Part shown: positions 19,343-29,113 of the stretch, piece by piece | Position numbering within the stretch: position 1 is the stretch's first letter | Layout: every line of letters begins with the position of its first letter | Assembly (NCBI GenBank): GCA_963575745.1 | Contig: CAUYUJ010009447.1 | Span: forward strand, 272,523-308,522 | Length of the DNA: 36,000 nucleotides | Source of the DNA: Prorocentrum cordatum | Taxonomy: Eukaryota > Sar > Dinophyceae > Prorocentrales > Prorocentraceae | Reading direction: 5' to 3' | Notes under the pieces: model-generated | Seen by the model: only the letters and a program-made list of their open reading frames with translations | Databases searched by the model: none | What the model was told of the DNA's origin: nothing | Program-made: the position numbers and the translations under genes

Positions 19343-22245
19343 TCAGGAGCTCTCGTACTGAGAGAGGTCTCCGAACATGCTCGGGTTCATGATGTAGGTA
19401 GAGGCGTACTCGTTGTAGACCCATGTACCCCCAGGGCATGTCAGGTTGACGCGGTCGTTCACCGCCTCGGCCCACAGGTCATCGGTGACGTCGATCGCCT
19501 CCGAGTAGCAGGTGCCTGCCCCGCGGCCCCCTTCCTCGAACGCAAATGCCAGAATCCCCACCTGCTTCACCAACTCCATGCAAGCCTCGGCGGTGTCGGC
19601 ATTGCGCATTCTCTTCCACTCGCCGCAGCTGTCGGAGGGGTAGCCCTCTTCGTGGATCTTGAGGAAGCCCTGCTGTGTCTCCTCCTCTATCTTCTGCGAT
19701 GGAGAGAACGCGCGGGGGCAGAACTTCACCAGCAACTTCTGGGCGAACTCGGGCTCGTTGTTGATGAGCGCCGTGAGGCCTGGAATGCGCTCGTAGTTGG
19801 TCTCCCAGGGCTCGCTCGCCCAGCCCCTGAGCACCAGCAGACTATCGGTCGAGCTATCGGCGATCGGGGCCATGAAAATCTGCACTCCTTTGTCCTTCAA
19901 CGCCCTCGCCTTCATGGTCGTGCGGTACGCGTTGGTGTACCTGCCGTCCGAAAGCACCATGACGGCGCTCTGCGCGTCGTCCCGGCCCTCCGCGAACATG
20001 TTGTCGGCCGCCTGGAGGGCCTGCATCATGTTGGTGAACCCACGCTGCCACTGCAGCCCGGCGATCGCCGTGCTGACGGACTCCAGGTCGCTTGTGATCG
20101 GGACCACCTCGAGGGCCGCCGCGACGGTGCCATTGTCGAAGTACTCGCCATTCCCGAACAGCACCAGCCCGATGCGCATGTCCTCCACGCCGTAGTACGT
20201 GCTCTGGTACCTGCTGGTGAGGTTTAGAGCGAATTTCTGGAGGATGTCGAAACCCTCCTGCTTGAGGGAGCCGCTGCCGTCGATCGCAATGACCAGGTCC
20301 TGCCTGGCGATGCAGATCTCATCGCCGACGCAGTCCTGGGTGTTGCACTCCTGCATCTGGAAGCGGTCGGGGTGCTTCTGCCCCGGGCACTTGCCGTTCG
20401 CGCGGATGGGGATGTCCACCTTGCGCACGCGCTCCTGGATGCCGCCACCGCAGGCCATCGAGCACGGCTCCCACGCGGTCCACGGCATGAGCGTACAGTC
20501 GCGGTCGCACGAACCGGTGTTGCACGGCTGCTCCTCGAGCGTGGCGTCGCACTCCGTCCCCCCGTTCTTGGGCTTCACGAGGATGGACCGGGTCCTCCCC
20601 TGGGTGCCGCCCCCGCACTCCTTGGAGCAGCCCGACCAACCGGACCACTCGGACAAGGAGCAGTGGACCGGGCAGTGAAACTGGTTGCACTTCATGCCCT
20701 CGGTGCCGTTCTTGCGCTCAAAGAACAGCGGGGGGCAAGCCATGCCGAAGGAGTTCGGGGAGACGATGACCTGCCTGGTGAGGTGCTTCATGCCGCCGCA
20801 CGCGTCGACGTCGACGCCCCCGACGTCGGCGGGGCAGCTGTCGTCACAGTCTACGGGTACGGAGCTGCCCCTCCCGTCGGTAGTGCATGGCCCCGCGGAC
20901 CAGTCCGTCACGTCGCAATCCTTAATCGAATTCGTGGGCGAGACACTGCTGTACCGCATCAACGCATTGCGCACGGTCCGGGTCCCGCAAATGTTAGTGT
21001 AGAGGATCTCGCTCATGCGCTTCTTGCAGTTCGCCATCCTCATGGTGAAGGCGCGCTCGATGTCGCGGTGCTGCTGCTGCTTCTCGCGCGTCGCCGCCGT
21101 GAGCGAATTGATCTCGGAGATGGACTCGCCCAGCATCTCCGTAAACTTCATCTTGTTCGATCTCAGTGTCGCAATCTGCTCGTTCATGTTCTCCTTCTCG
21201 CCCTCGTAGGCGTCGCGATTACGTTGCATGATGTACGTCAGCTCGTCCACCAGGTCCTTAAACTTGCCCCACTCGAGCGCCATGAGGTCGTGGAGGTAGC
21301 CGCAGTTGACCTGGCCGTTGAGGCACTTCCTCGAGCCGCCCTTCGGCTGCTTAACCGACTGCGGCGGGGGCGCCTGATCGATCTGCAGCAGCGAGGGCGC
21401 CCCCGAGCTAGCCGCCCCCAGCACTTCCTGGAGCACCTTCTGCACCCGCGGCGACCGATTCAATTTCGCTGCCAGAGCGGCGTCGCTCACCTCCACCTGG
21501 GTGCCGTTGTCCGTGTCGCAGATCTGGAACTGTGCGAGGGAGTACGTGTCGTCTCCGTAGGCGTTGGGGCACTTGGACAGCTGCAGGATGGCGGGTGGAA
21601 GACATCCTGGTCCATCCTGGCGCAGCGACAGTTCGTACGCGTTATTCCTCGCTGGTTGACTGGAAGCCCCGCTTCAGGATCCCCAGGCGCCCTCCACGGT
21701 CGTTGATCCGAGTCTTCATGTCGCGGCGATGCCCCCTTCGGCCTCTACTTCATGCGCTCCCTGGTTGGCGACCTCCCGAGCCCAGGTGCTCCAGGTCTGT
21801 CACCACCTGGCTGAGACCATGCGGTTGCTCTCCCTTCGACGCTCCTTGCACGTCGACCTCCATCTGGTCCAGGCTGGTCAAAGCCACGCGTCGTACATCA
21901 TGTTGTTTTCAATCACGCGGCCTTTCGCTAGCGACACCTCGCTGAACTGCCCGCCGCCTGCCCCCCGTTGTACAGGTGGGCAGCAGGGCCTTCACCTCCT
22001 TGGCACTTGTCCTCAGCATGGCAGCGCTCGCTCAGCTTCATCTTCTTGTGCAGCTTATGCGCGATGTGCCGAGTTGTGGTGTCCCTGCTCCGCAGCATGT
22101 CCTGCACCATGTAGCCCACCTTCGCGCGCAAGCTGGTGCCAGCCACGGCTCGCTTCCCCTCGGCGTCCGCGCCGGAGCGGAGAAGGGCAGCGCGGCCCGG
22201 CGCGCAGAGGGCGAGAGCCAGGGCGAGGCCCAGCATCAGCCTCAT
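19343..22245 (-). pseudogene. Copy D: coiled-coil/TSP1/vWA gene, 5' third scrambled by indels
   Basis: The stop is at 19343-19345 and the start at 22245 with an intact signal peptide. From about 21535 down to the stop the frame is open and encodes the second coiled coil, three TSP1 modules, vWA (DGSGS, GFTN, LSDG) and an undisturbed C-terminal module with Cys residues (KFCP, SDSCGEW, EACMEL, GTCYSE, LTCPGG). It is the best example of the C-terminus because B, C and E are damaged there. Its C-terminal end reads DLSQYESS, unlike DLFDESS elsewhere. Between about 21590 and 22035 small insertions and deletions occur every 10-20 bases and destroy the first coiled coil. I cannot tell real decay from sequencing or assembly error. 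If it is error, D would be a full gene. Confidence 0.8.
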
Positions 22246-22522
22246 CGCTGCAGGCTGACTGGCCCTGGTATATGCTTCGTTGTCTGCGATGCTCGCGGGG
22301 GGCGAGTCGGAGAGGGCCACTTGGGGCAACAAGACGGCCACTTGAAGGGTCATGGGAAAAGGCACGCGAGCCTCCCGACAAGTCACCTCGCGCTCCCCTC
22401 AGCTCCGTGCGTCAGCACTGCGCGCCAGCATCGTGTCAGCACAATGCTTGGGCGGTGTATTGCTGACGCTGCGCGGCGGCGTTGTAGCGTGGCGCCGGCA
22501 ACTGTGAAGGAATTCAAATCCA
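22246..22522 (-). promoter_or_regulatory. Conserved 5' flank of copy D
   Basis: Carries GCGTCAGCA (22409-22417) and the inverted partner TGCTGACGC near 22460-22468. It differs from the other flanks by one missing base in GCACTGCGC. An upstream in-frame ATG lies at 22386. Confidence 0.45.
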
Positions 22523-23864
22523 AATTTTCCTGGAGCAGGCTCCACCAGAGAATTCCCCATGTCACTCAACAGTGCTTGCACTTAGGGGTTCTTACTTCTC
22601 CTACTTCTGGAAACTGAATGGCTCAGCCGAGGCTTCGCCTGGTGCCCGCCAGTGGGCGCCTCGTGGGCGCCTCGTGCGATTGGTGGAAGAGCCTCGCTTC
22701 CGCCTGGTGCCCCCCCCAGGACGCCTGTGGGCGCCTCGTGGGAGCCTCGTGCGATGGGCGGCCCCATGGCTTGCACCACATGGCCTCTACGACAAAGCTT
22801 GCACCACATAGCTTACACCATTCAACTTGCATCACGCAGCTGACACCGCATGTGTACATACAGATATACGAATGTATTAGAACCACGCGCGCGCTTCGCG
22901 CGGTTAGGCTTTAGCGAGCTCTAGTTAAGGTAAAAAGTGAGGACAACGATTATCGCACAGGACGTGCACTCAGGGAGCTCCATCTGCGGCCCCAGAGACA
23001 GGCTTGGCTAGCGCTCGCCCGCCCTTGTCGGCACACCCCTCACAGGGATCGCGCCCCACAAGAAGCTCCACCTACCAGAAACAAGGTTCGCATGGTGGCA
23101 CGCCCCTCACGCGGATCGTGCCCCGCAAATAGCTGCACGCGCGGCACCAGAGTGATAACGTCGCCCCCTACCTTCGGCACACCTCTCACACGGATCGTGG
23201 CCGCAACGGGTTCCACGGACGGCCCTGGACACAAGGTTCGCATCCCGCCCACCCGTCTACTTCGGCACACCTCGCACCCTGATCGTGGCCCACAGGGATC
23301 CCCACCTACGGCCCCAAAGGCAAAGTTCGCACTGCGCCCCCCCTGGCTCTTGCGGCACACCCCATGACGCGGATCGTGCCCACAAGGAGCGCCACCTAAA
23401 GGCCCAAAGACAAGGTTTGCACAACGCTCCCCCGCCCATGTCGATCGACCCGTCACGCGAATCATGCCCCAGAATGAGACAATGCAACAGCTTACTTCTT
23501 GGGGTCCGCGATGGCAAGAATTCCCCTTACTTGTAAAGTTTGACTCCCAGAACTACCAACCATTGGTTCCCAACCCGATGGCAAGAATTCCCCTTACTTG
23601 TAAGTTCTGGCTCCCAGAACTACTAACCAGTGGTTCCCAACCCCTCCAGAGGCCCTGCTGGGCCCTGCGCGCCCCTTCAGAGCCCTCCAGAGGCCCTTAA
23701 GGGGGCCTTCCAGGAGACCCCTGATGGGGGCCCTCCAGAGGCCCCGTGTGAGCACTGCGTGATGATGTTGGGCGTCAGCCTGGCGTGACAGCGTTGCGTG
23801 GCCAATGCAGGTCAGCAGTACGTGTCAGGTGTGCGGTTGCCCCCGGCCCCCTCGCCCTGCTGCA
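22523..23864. other. Spacer D-E: layered non-coding repeats
   Basis: Standard order without insertion: GGGCGCCTCGTG block (about 22650-22760), short CACCACATAGCTTACACC repeats, a GC stem-loop CGCGCGCTTCGCGCG (about 22886-22902), the ~84-bp repeat (about 22950-23505), the direct-repeat pair (about 23513-23643), and the CCAGAGGCC minisatellite. No gene seen. Confidence 0.75.
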
Positions 23865-24329
23865 GCAGCTCCTCCTCCATCCACCCCTCGCTTCCTCTCT
23901 TCCTCACCCTCCTCCTCCAACTCCGTCTCCAGCTCCTCGTGCGCCTCCTGGCCCTCCTCCTCCTCCTCCTCCTCCTCCTCCTCATCCCGTAAATCCTCCT
24001 CGTCCGCCTCGCCCTCTTGCTCGCTGCAACCACCGTCGATGGCGCCCTGTCTCCCACGAAGACACCCACCGTGCCCGTGGTGCCCTGGCCTCTCGATCGA
24101 GGCTGCGCGACCAACTCCAAAGGGAAAGAAGGGCAGAAGAAGCGCGCCCAGCGCAGGCGGACCCTCCACCCACCTTTGCTCCGCTTCCCCTTCCACTCCC
24201 TCTCCCCATCCACCTCTACTTCTCTCCCCGCAAGCCGCTGCCCTGGAGGAGCTCCCGCGAACGCCGCGCCGCGGTGCAGCATGGAGGCACGCCCTGTGCT
24301 GCCGCGAGGCACGCGGCCGCCCCGCGAGC
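23865..24329 (-). other. 3' flank of copy E with CTC run
   Basis: Conserved downstream block with a CCT run at about 23953-23985. The minus-strand acidic frame is open (EADEEDLRDEEEE). No independent gene recognised. Confidence 0.55.
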
Positions 24330-27217
24330 TCAGGAGCTCTCGTCGAAGAGGTCTCCGAACATGCTCGGGTTCATGATGTAGGTGGAGGTGTACTCGTTGT
24401 AGACCCAAGAGCCGCCCGGGCACGTCATGTTGACGCGGTCGTTCAGCGCCTCGGCCCACAGGTCGTCGGTGACGTCGATCGCCTCCGAGAAGCAGGAGCC
24501 TGCCCCACGGCCCCCGTCCTGGAACGCGAAGGCCAGGAGCCCCACCTCCTTCACAAACTCCATGCACGCCTCGGCGGTGTCGGCAGAGCGCATTCTCTTC
24601 CACTCGCCGCAGCTGTCGGAGGGGTAACCCTCCTCGTGGATCTTGAGGTAGCCCTGCTGCGCCTCCTCCTCCGCCTTCTGCTATGGTGAGAACGCGCGGG
24701 GGCAGAACTTCACCAGCACTTCTGGGCAAACTCGGGCTCGTTGTTGATGAGCGCCGTGAGGCCCGGGATGCGCTCGTAGTTGGTCTCCCAGGGCTCGCTC
24801 GCCCAGCCCCTGAGCACCAGTAGACTGTTCGTCGAGCTCTCGGCGATCGGGGCCATGAAGATCTGCACGCCCTTGTCCTTCAACGCCGTCGCCTTCATGG
24901 TCGTGCGGTACGCGTTGGTGTACTTGCCGTCCGAAAGCACCATGACGGCGCTCTGCGCGTCGTCTCGGCCGTCTGCGAACATGTTGTCGGCCGCCTGGAG
25001 GGCCTGCATCATGTTGGTGAACCCACGCTGCCACTGCAGCCCAGCGATCGCCGTGCTGACGGACTCCAGGTCGCTCGTGATCGGGACCACCTCGAGGGCC
25101 GCCGCGACGGTTCCATTGTCGAAGTATTCGCCATTTCCGAACAGCACCAGCCCGATGCGCATGTCCTCCACGCCGTAGTACGTGCTCTGGTACTTGCTGG
25201 TGAGGTTCAGAGCGAACTTCTGGAGGATGTCGAAGCCCTCCTGCTTCAGGGAGCCGCTGCCGTCGATCGCAATGACGAGGTCCTGCCTGGCGATGCAGAT
25301 CTCGTCGCCGACGCAGTCCTGGGTGTTGCACTGCTGCATCTGGAAGCGGTCGGGGTGCTTCTGCCCGGGGCACCTGCCGTTCGCGCGGATGGGGATGTCC
25401 ACCTTGCGCACGCGCTCCTGGATGCCGCCGCCGCAGGCCATCGAGCAAGGCTCCCACGCGGTCCACGGCATGAGCGTGCAGTCGCGGTCGCACGAACCGG
25501 TGTTGCACGGCTGCTCCTCGAGCGTGGTGTCGCATTCCGTCCCCCCGTTCTTGGGCTTCACGAGGATGGACCGGGTCTTTCCCTGGGTGCCGCCCCCGCA
25601 CTCCTTGGAGCAGCCCGACCAGCCGGACCACTCGGACATGGAGCAGTGAACCGGGCAGTGGAACTGGTTGCACTTCATACCCTCGGTGCCGTTCTTGCGC
25701 TCGAAGAACAGAGGGGGGCAGGCCATGCCGAAGGAGTTCGGGGAGACGATGACCTGCCTGGTGAGGTGCTTCATGCCGCCGCACGTGTCGACGTCGACGC
25801 CCCCGACGTCGGCGGGGCAGCTGTCGTCGCAGTCTACCGGTACTGAACTGCCCCTCCCGTCGGTGGTGCACGGCCCCGCGGACCAGTCCGTCACGTCGCA
25901 GTCCTTGATCGACGCCGTGGGCGAGACGGTGCTGTACCGCATCAGCGCATTGCGCACGGTCCGGGTCCCACAGATGTTGGTGTAGAGGATCTCGCTCATG
26001 CGCTTCTTGCAGTCCGCCATCTTGATCGTGAAGGCACGCTCGATGTCGCGGTGCTGCTGCTGCTTCTCGCGCGTCGCCGCCGTGAGGGAATTGATCTCGG
26101 AGATGGCCTCGCCCAGCATCTCCGTGAACTTCATCTTGTTCGACCTCAGCGTCGCAATCTGCTCGTTCGTGTTCTCCTTCTCGCCCTCGTAGGCGTCGCG
26201 ATTGCGCTGCATGGTGTAGGTCAGCTCGTCCACCAGGTCCTTGAACTTGCCCCACTCGAGCGCCATGAGGTCGTGGAGGTACCCGCAGTTGACCTGGCCG
26301 TTGATGCACTTCCTCGAGCCGCCCTTTGGCTGCTTGACCGACTTCGGCGGGGGCGCCTGATCGATCTGCAGCAGGGAGGGCGCCCCCGAGCTTGCCGCCC
26401 CCAGGACTTCCTGGAGCACCTTCTGCACCCTCGGCGACCGATTCAATTTCGCTGCCAGGGAGGCGTCGCTCACCTCCACCCGGGTGCCGTTGTCCGAGTC
26501 GCAGATCTGGAACTGCGTGAGGGAGTACGTGTCGTCACCGTAGGCGTTGGGACACTTGGACAGCTGCAGGATGGCGGTGAAGACATCCTGGTCATCCTGG
26601 CGCAGCGACAGTTCGTACGCGTTCTTCTCGCGGGTTGACTGGAAGCCCCGCTTCAGGATCCCCAGGGCGCCCTCCAGGTCGTTGATCCGAGTCTGCATGT
26701 CCGCGATGCCCCCTTCGGCCTCAGCCTTCATGCGCTCCTGGTCGGCGAGGTCCGAGCCCAGGTGCTCCAGGTCTGTCACCACCTGGCTGAAGACCATGCG
26801 GTTGCTCTCCTCGAACTCCTTGCACTCGACCTCGATCTGGTCCAGCTGCAGCCACGCGTCGTACATCATGTTGTTCAGATACACGCGGCCTTTCGCTAGC
26901 GACACCTCGCTGAACTGCCCGGCCGCCTGCCCCCCGTTGGACAGGTGCAGCAGGGACGTCACATCCTTGGGCAGCTTGTCCTCCAGCAGTGGCAGCGCAT
27001 CGCTCAGCTTCATCTTCTTGTGCAGCTTATGCGCGATGTGCCGAGTTGTGATGTCCCTGCTCCGCAGCATGTCCTGCACCATGTAGCCCACCTTCGCGCG
27101 CAAGCTGGTGCCAGCCACGGCTCGCTTCCCCTCGGCGTCCGCGCCCGAGCGAAGAAGGGCAGCGCGGCCCGGCGCGCAGAGGGCGAGAGCCAGGGCGAGG
27201 CCCAGCATCAGCCTCAT
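24330..27217 (-). CDS. Copy E: secreted coiled-coil, TSP1 x3, vWA protein, broken near the C-terminus
   Basis: The start at 27217 has the same signal peptide. The frame is open for 835 codons through both coiled coils, the degenerate and canonical TSP1 modules and the whole vWA (MIDAS DGSGS, GFTN, LSDG). A 1-base deletion at about 24717-24720 then gives a premature stop at 24710, just after PEFAQK. The original phase also contains a TAG (24681-24683) in place of a Ser codon (TCG in copy D). The remaining C-terminal module is conserved to the normal stop at 24330. The first 835 residues match copy C very closely and have none of the indel noise seen in B, D or F. A secreted protein with a complete vWA but no C-terminal module could still be made. 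Whether it functions is unknown. Confidence 0.82.
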
Positions 27218-27527
27218 CGCTGCAGGCTGACTGGCCCTGGTATATGCTTCGTTGTCTGCGATGCTCGCGGGGGGCGAGTCGGAGAGGGCCACTTGGGGCA
27301 ACAAGACGGCCACTTGAAGGGTCATGGGAAAAGGCACGCGAGCCTCCCGACAAGTCACCTCGCGCTCCCCTCAGCTCCGTGCGTCAGCACCTGCGCGCCA
27401 GCATCGTGTCAGCACAATGCTTGGGCGGTGTATTGCTGACGCTGCGCGGCGGCGTTGTAGCGTGGCGCCGGCAACTGTAAAGGAATTCAAATCCAAATTT
27501 TCCCTGGAGTGGGCTCCACCAGAGAAT
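27218..27527 (-). promoter_or_regulatory. Conserved 5' flank of copy E, truncated by an insertion
   Basis: Contains GCGTCAGCA (27381-27389), TGCTGACGC (27434-27442) and an upstream in-frame ATG at 27358. Immediately after CCACCAGAGAAT the normal spacer stops and a 1.6-kb insert begins. The insert lies about 310 bp upstream of the start codon and leaves the inverted-repeat element intact. Confidence 0.45.
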
Positions 27528-27659
27528 CCCACCAGCCCTCTGGGCGTCGGTGGTTTAGAGCGTTTCCTCTTCCACCCCTCCCTCTTCCCCTTCGGGGAGG
27601 GGTTTACCCCTCCCCCTACCCCCTCCCCACTGACCTGGACAGGGGGTTCCGCGGCGCGT

Positions 27660-28345
27660 TGGAGCGCCCAAGATGGCCCAAGACGGCTCCAAGAGGGTCT
27701 CAGGGAGCCCAAGATACCCTCCAAGATGGCTCAAGATAGCGCAAGATGCCTCAAGATGGTCCCCATGATGTTCCAAGACGTTCCAAGAACTCTCCAAGAC
27801 GGTTCCAAGTGCCCACAAGAGCATCATTAGGATGCATCCAAGAGGCCACAATGCTTCAAAACCCTAAGGGAAATCAATGTTTTTGGTGTTCTCACTTTTT
27901 CGCTTGCGATGCACATCCGAGGCGTCAAGATGGCTCCAAGATGGCTCAAGATAGCTCCAAGAAGGGCCCAATAAAGCCCCATGACGGCGCCAAGAGCGCC
28001 GAAGAACGCTCCAAGAGCGGTCCCAGAGCGGTACAGGAGACGATTTTTGGAATTCCTGGGGGGGGGCTCTGATTAAGGAACCCTACTTCCTTGACCGATG
28101 GCCGCAGGATGGCCCCAAGATGGCCCCAAGAGGCCCCCCAAGAGGCCCCCAGGAGGCCCCCAAGAGACCCCCAAGAGGCCCCAAGAGACCCCCCAGAGGC
28201 ACCCAAGGGGCAAAGATGGCCCCAAGAAGCGCCCAGGAGGCCCCCCAAGGCCCCAAGATGGCCCCAAGAGGCCCCAAGAGGCCCCCAGGAGGCCCCAAAG
28301 AGGATCCCGAACGGCCCACAGAGGCCCCCCCGAGGCACCCAAGAC
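27660..28345. repeat. CAAGATGGC / CCCAAGAGGCC minisatellite
   Basis: Short degenerate units (about 11-16 bp) of the CAAGATGGCTC type at about 27660-28020 and of the CCCCAAGAGGCCCCC type at about 28110-28345. CCCAAGATGGC is the reverse complement of GCCATCTTGGG, the minisatellite in the C-D insert, so both inserts carry the same simple-repeat family in opposite orientations. Reading frames across it are Pro/Arg/Gly-rich artefacts. Confidence 0.75.
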
Positions 28346-28525
28346 GCCGAAAAGCCCCTCAGGACGACCCTCTACTCGCCTGGGCGTCGTTTCTGGACGG
28401 GCTGGTGGGGATACTTTTTTTTACAGCCGCAGGCGGAAGCGCCAGCGGCGGGCGGTCGCGGTCGGGCTGCGGCCGCGACTAACGGCGGGCGCGCGCGAAG
28501 CCGCGGTCAGGCGGCAGGCAGCAGC

Positions 28526-29055
28526 GACCCAGGGCGTCTGAGCCAAGGCGTGCAATCCAGGGAGTCTGCAGGGCAGCCCCAGGACGAGTCATGCAACGGC
28601 GCATCCAGGGAGTCTGAACACAGGAACCGAGGAAGCCGAGCGCAGCCAAAATGGCGCGTAAGGCGCCCCCAACAGTTCGAATCGAACAAGTAGGAACGGT
28701 CCCGAAGACGTCTATCCAGGGAGTCTGACGGGTAGCACAGACTGACTGGCGACACAGTCCAGCGGGAAGACCTGACGGCGGATCAGAGCATCGCGACGTC
28801 AGTACACGCATCCAGGGTGTGGAATCAGAGTAGCCACAGAGAACCTTCCACAACTGAGATGCGTCAGGCCCTTGATCCAGCGACAGAAAAGGGCGCAGCA
28901 GTGTGCACGAAGCCACACGGTAGGAACACGGGCCGAAGGTGCACATCCAAAGTGTCTCAGTGCCACCCATAAACGAGTCAGGTAGCACCCGAGGGACGGG
29001 ACCGTCGTATACCCAAAACGCGTCCCTCTGAGTCACTTCGATCCAGGGTCACGGC
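28526..29055. repeat. Dispersed degenerate repeat with core ATCCAGGGAGTCTG
   Basis: The core appears exactly at 28555, 28603 and 28714, and in variant form at about 28527, 28810, 28875, 28945 and 29041. A longer similarity (TAGGAAC, then CCGAAG, then ATCCA) links about 28690-28745 with about 28920-28975, which suggests a decayed unit of about 230 bp. No coding potential or RNA fold was recognised. Confidence 0.55.
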
Positions 29056-29113
29056 TGAAGGCCGTTAAATGGTTAAAAAGTCCGCTGGTGGGGATACGCG
29101 AAGCGTCTAGAAT

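Larger units (their letters stand above)
27528..29113. mobile_element. ~1.59-kb insertion in spacer E-F with AGAAT flanks, unclassified
   Basis: The spacer sequence CCAGAGAATTCCCC, continuous in the other spacers, is split here. AGAAT occurs at 27523-27527 and again at 29109-29113, so the insert has an apparent 5-bp target duplication. ATCCCACCAGCCC at the left end (27526-27538) is repeated in inverted form at 28409-28422 (one extra C), and GCTGGTGGGGATAC occurs directly at 28411-28424 and 29084-29097. The content is a pyrimidine-rich start with a TCCCCTTCGGGGA hairpin (about 27588-27600), CAAGATGGC minisatellite, a G9 run near 28059, and a degenerate repeat to the right. No coding domain is visible, so it would be non-autonomous or composite. 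Confidence 0.55.

Noticed and set aside
28672-28690. Possible tRNA T-arm (GTTCGAATC) near 28675
   Set aside because: The flanking bases do not form a T-stem and no acceptor or anticodon arm is present.
28091-28693. Pro/Arg-rich frames in the E-F insert
   Set aside because: Low-complexity translations of the CCCAAGAGGCC minisatellite.
28500-29060. Spliced-leader RNA or 5S rRNA gene in the E-F insert
   Set aside because: Only a 12-base leader-like match without a following donor site, and no 5S internal control region recognised.
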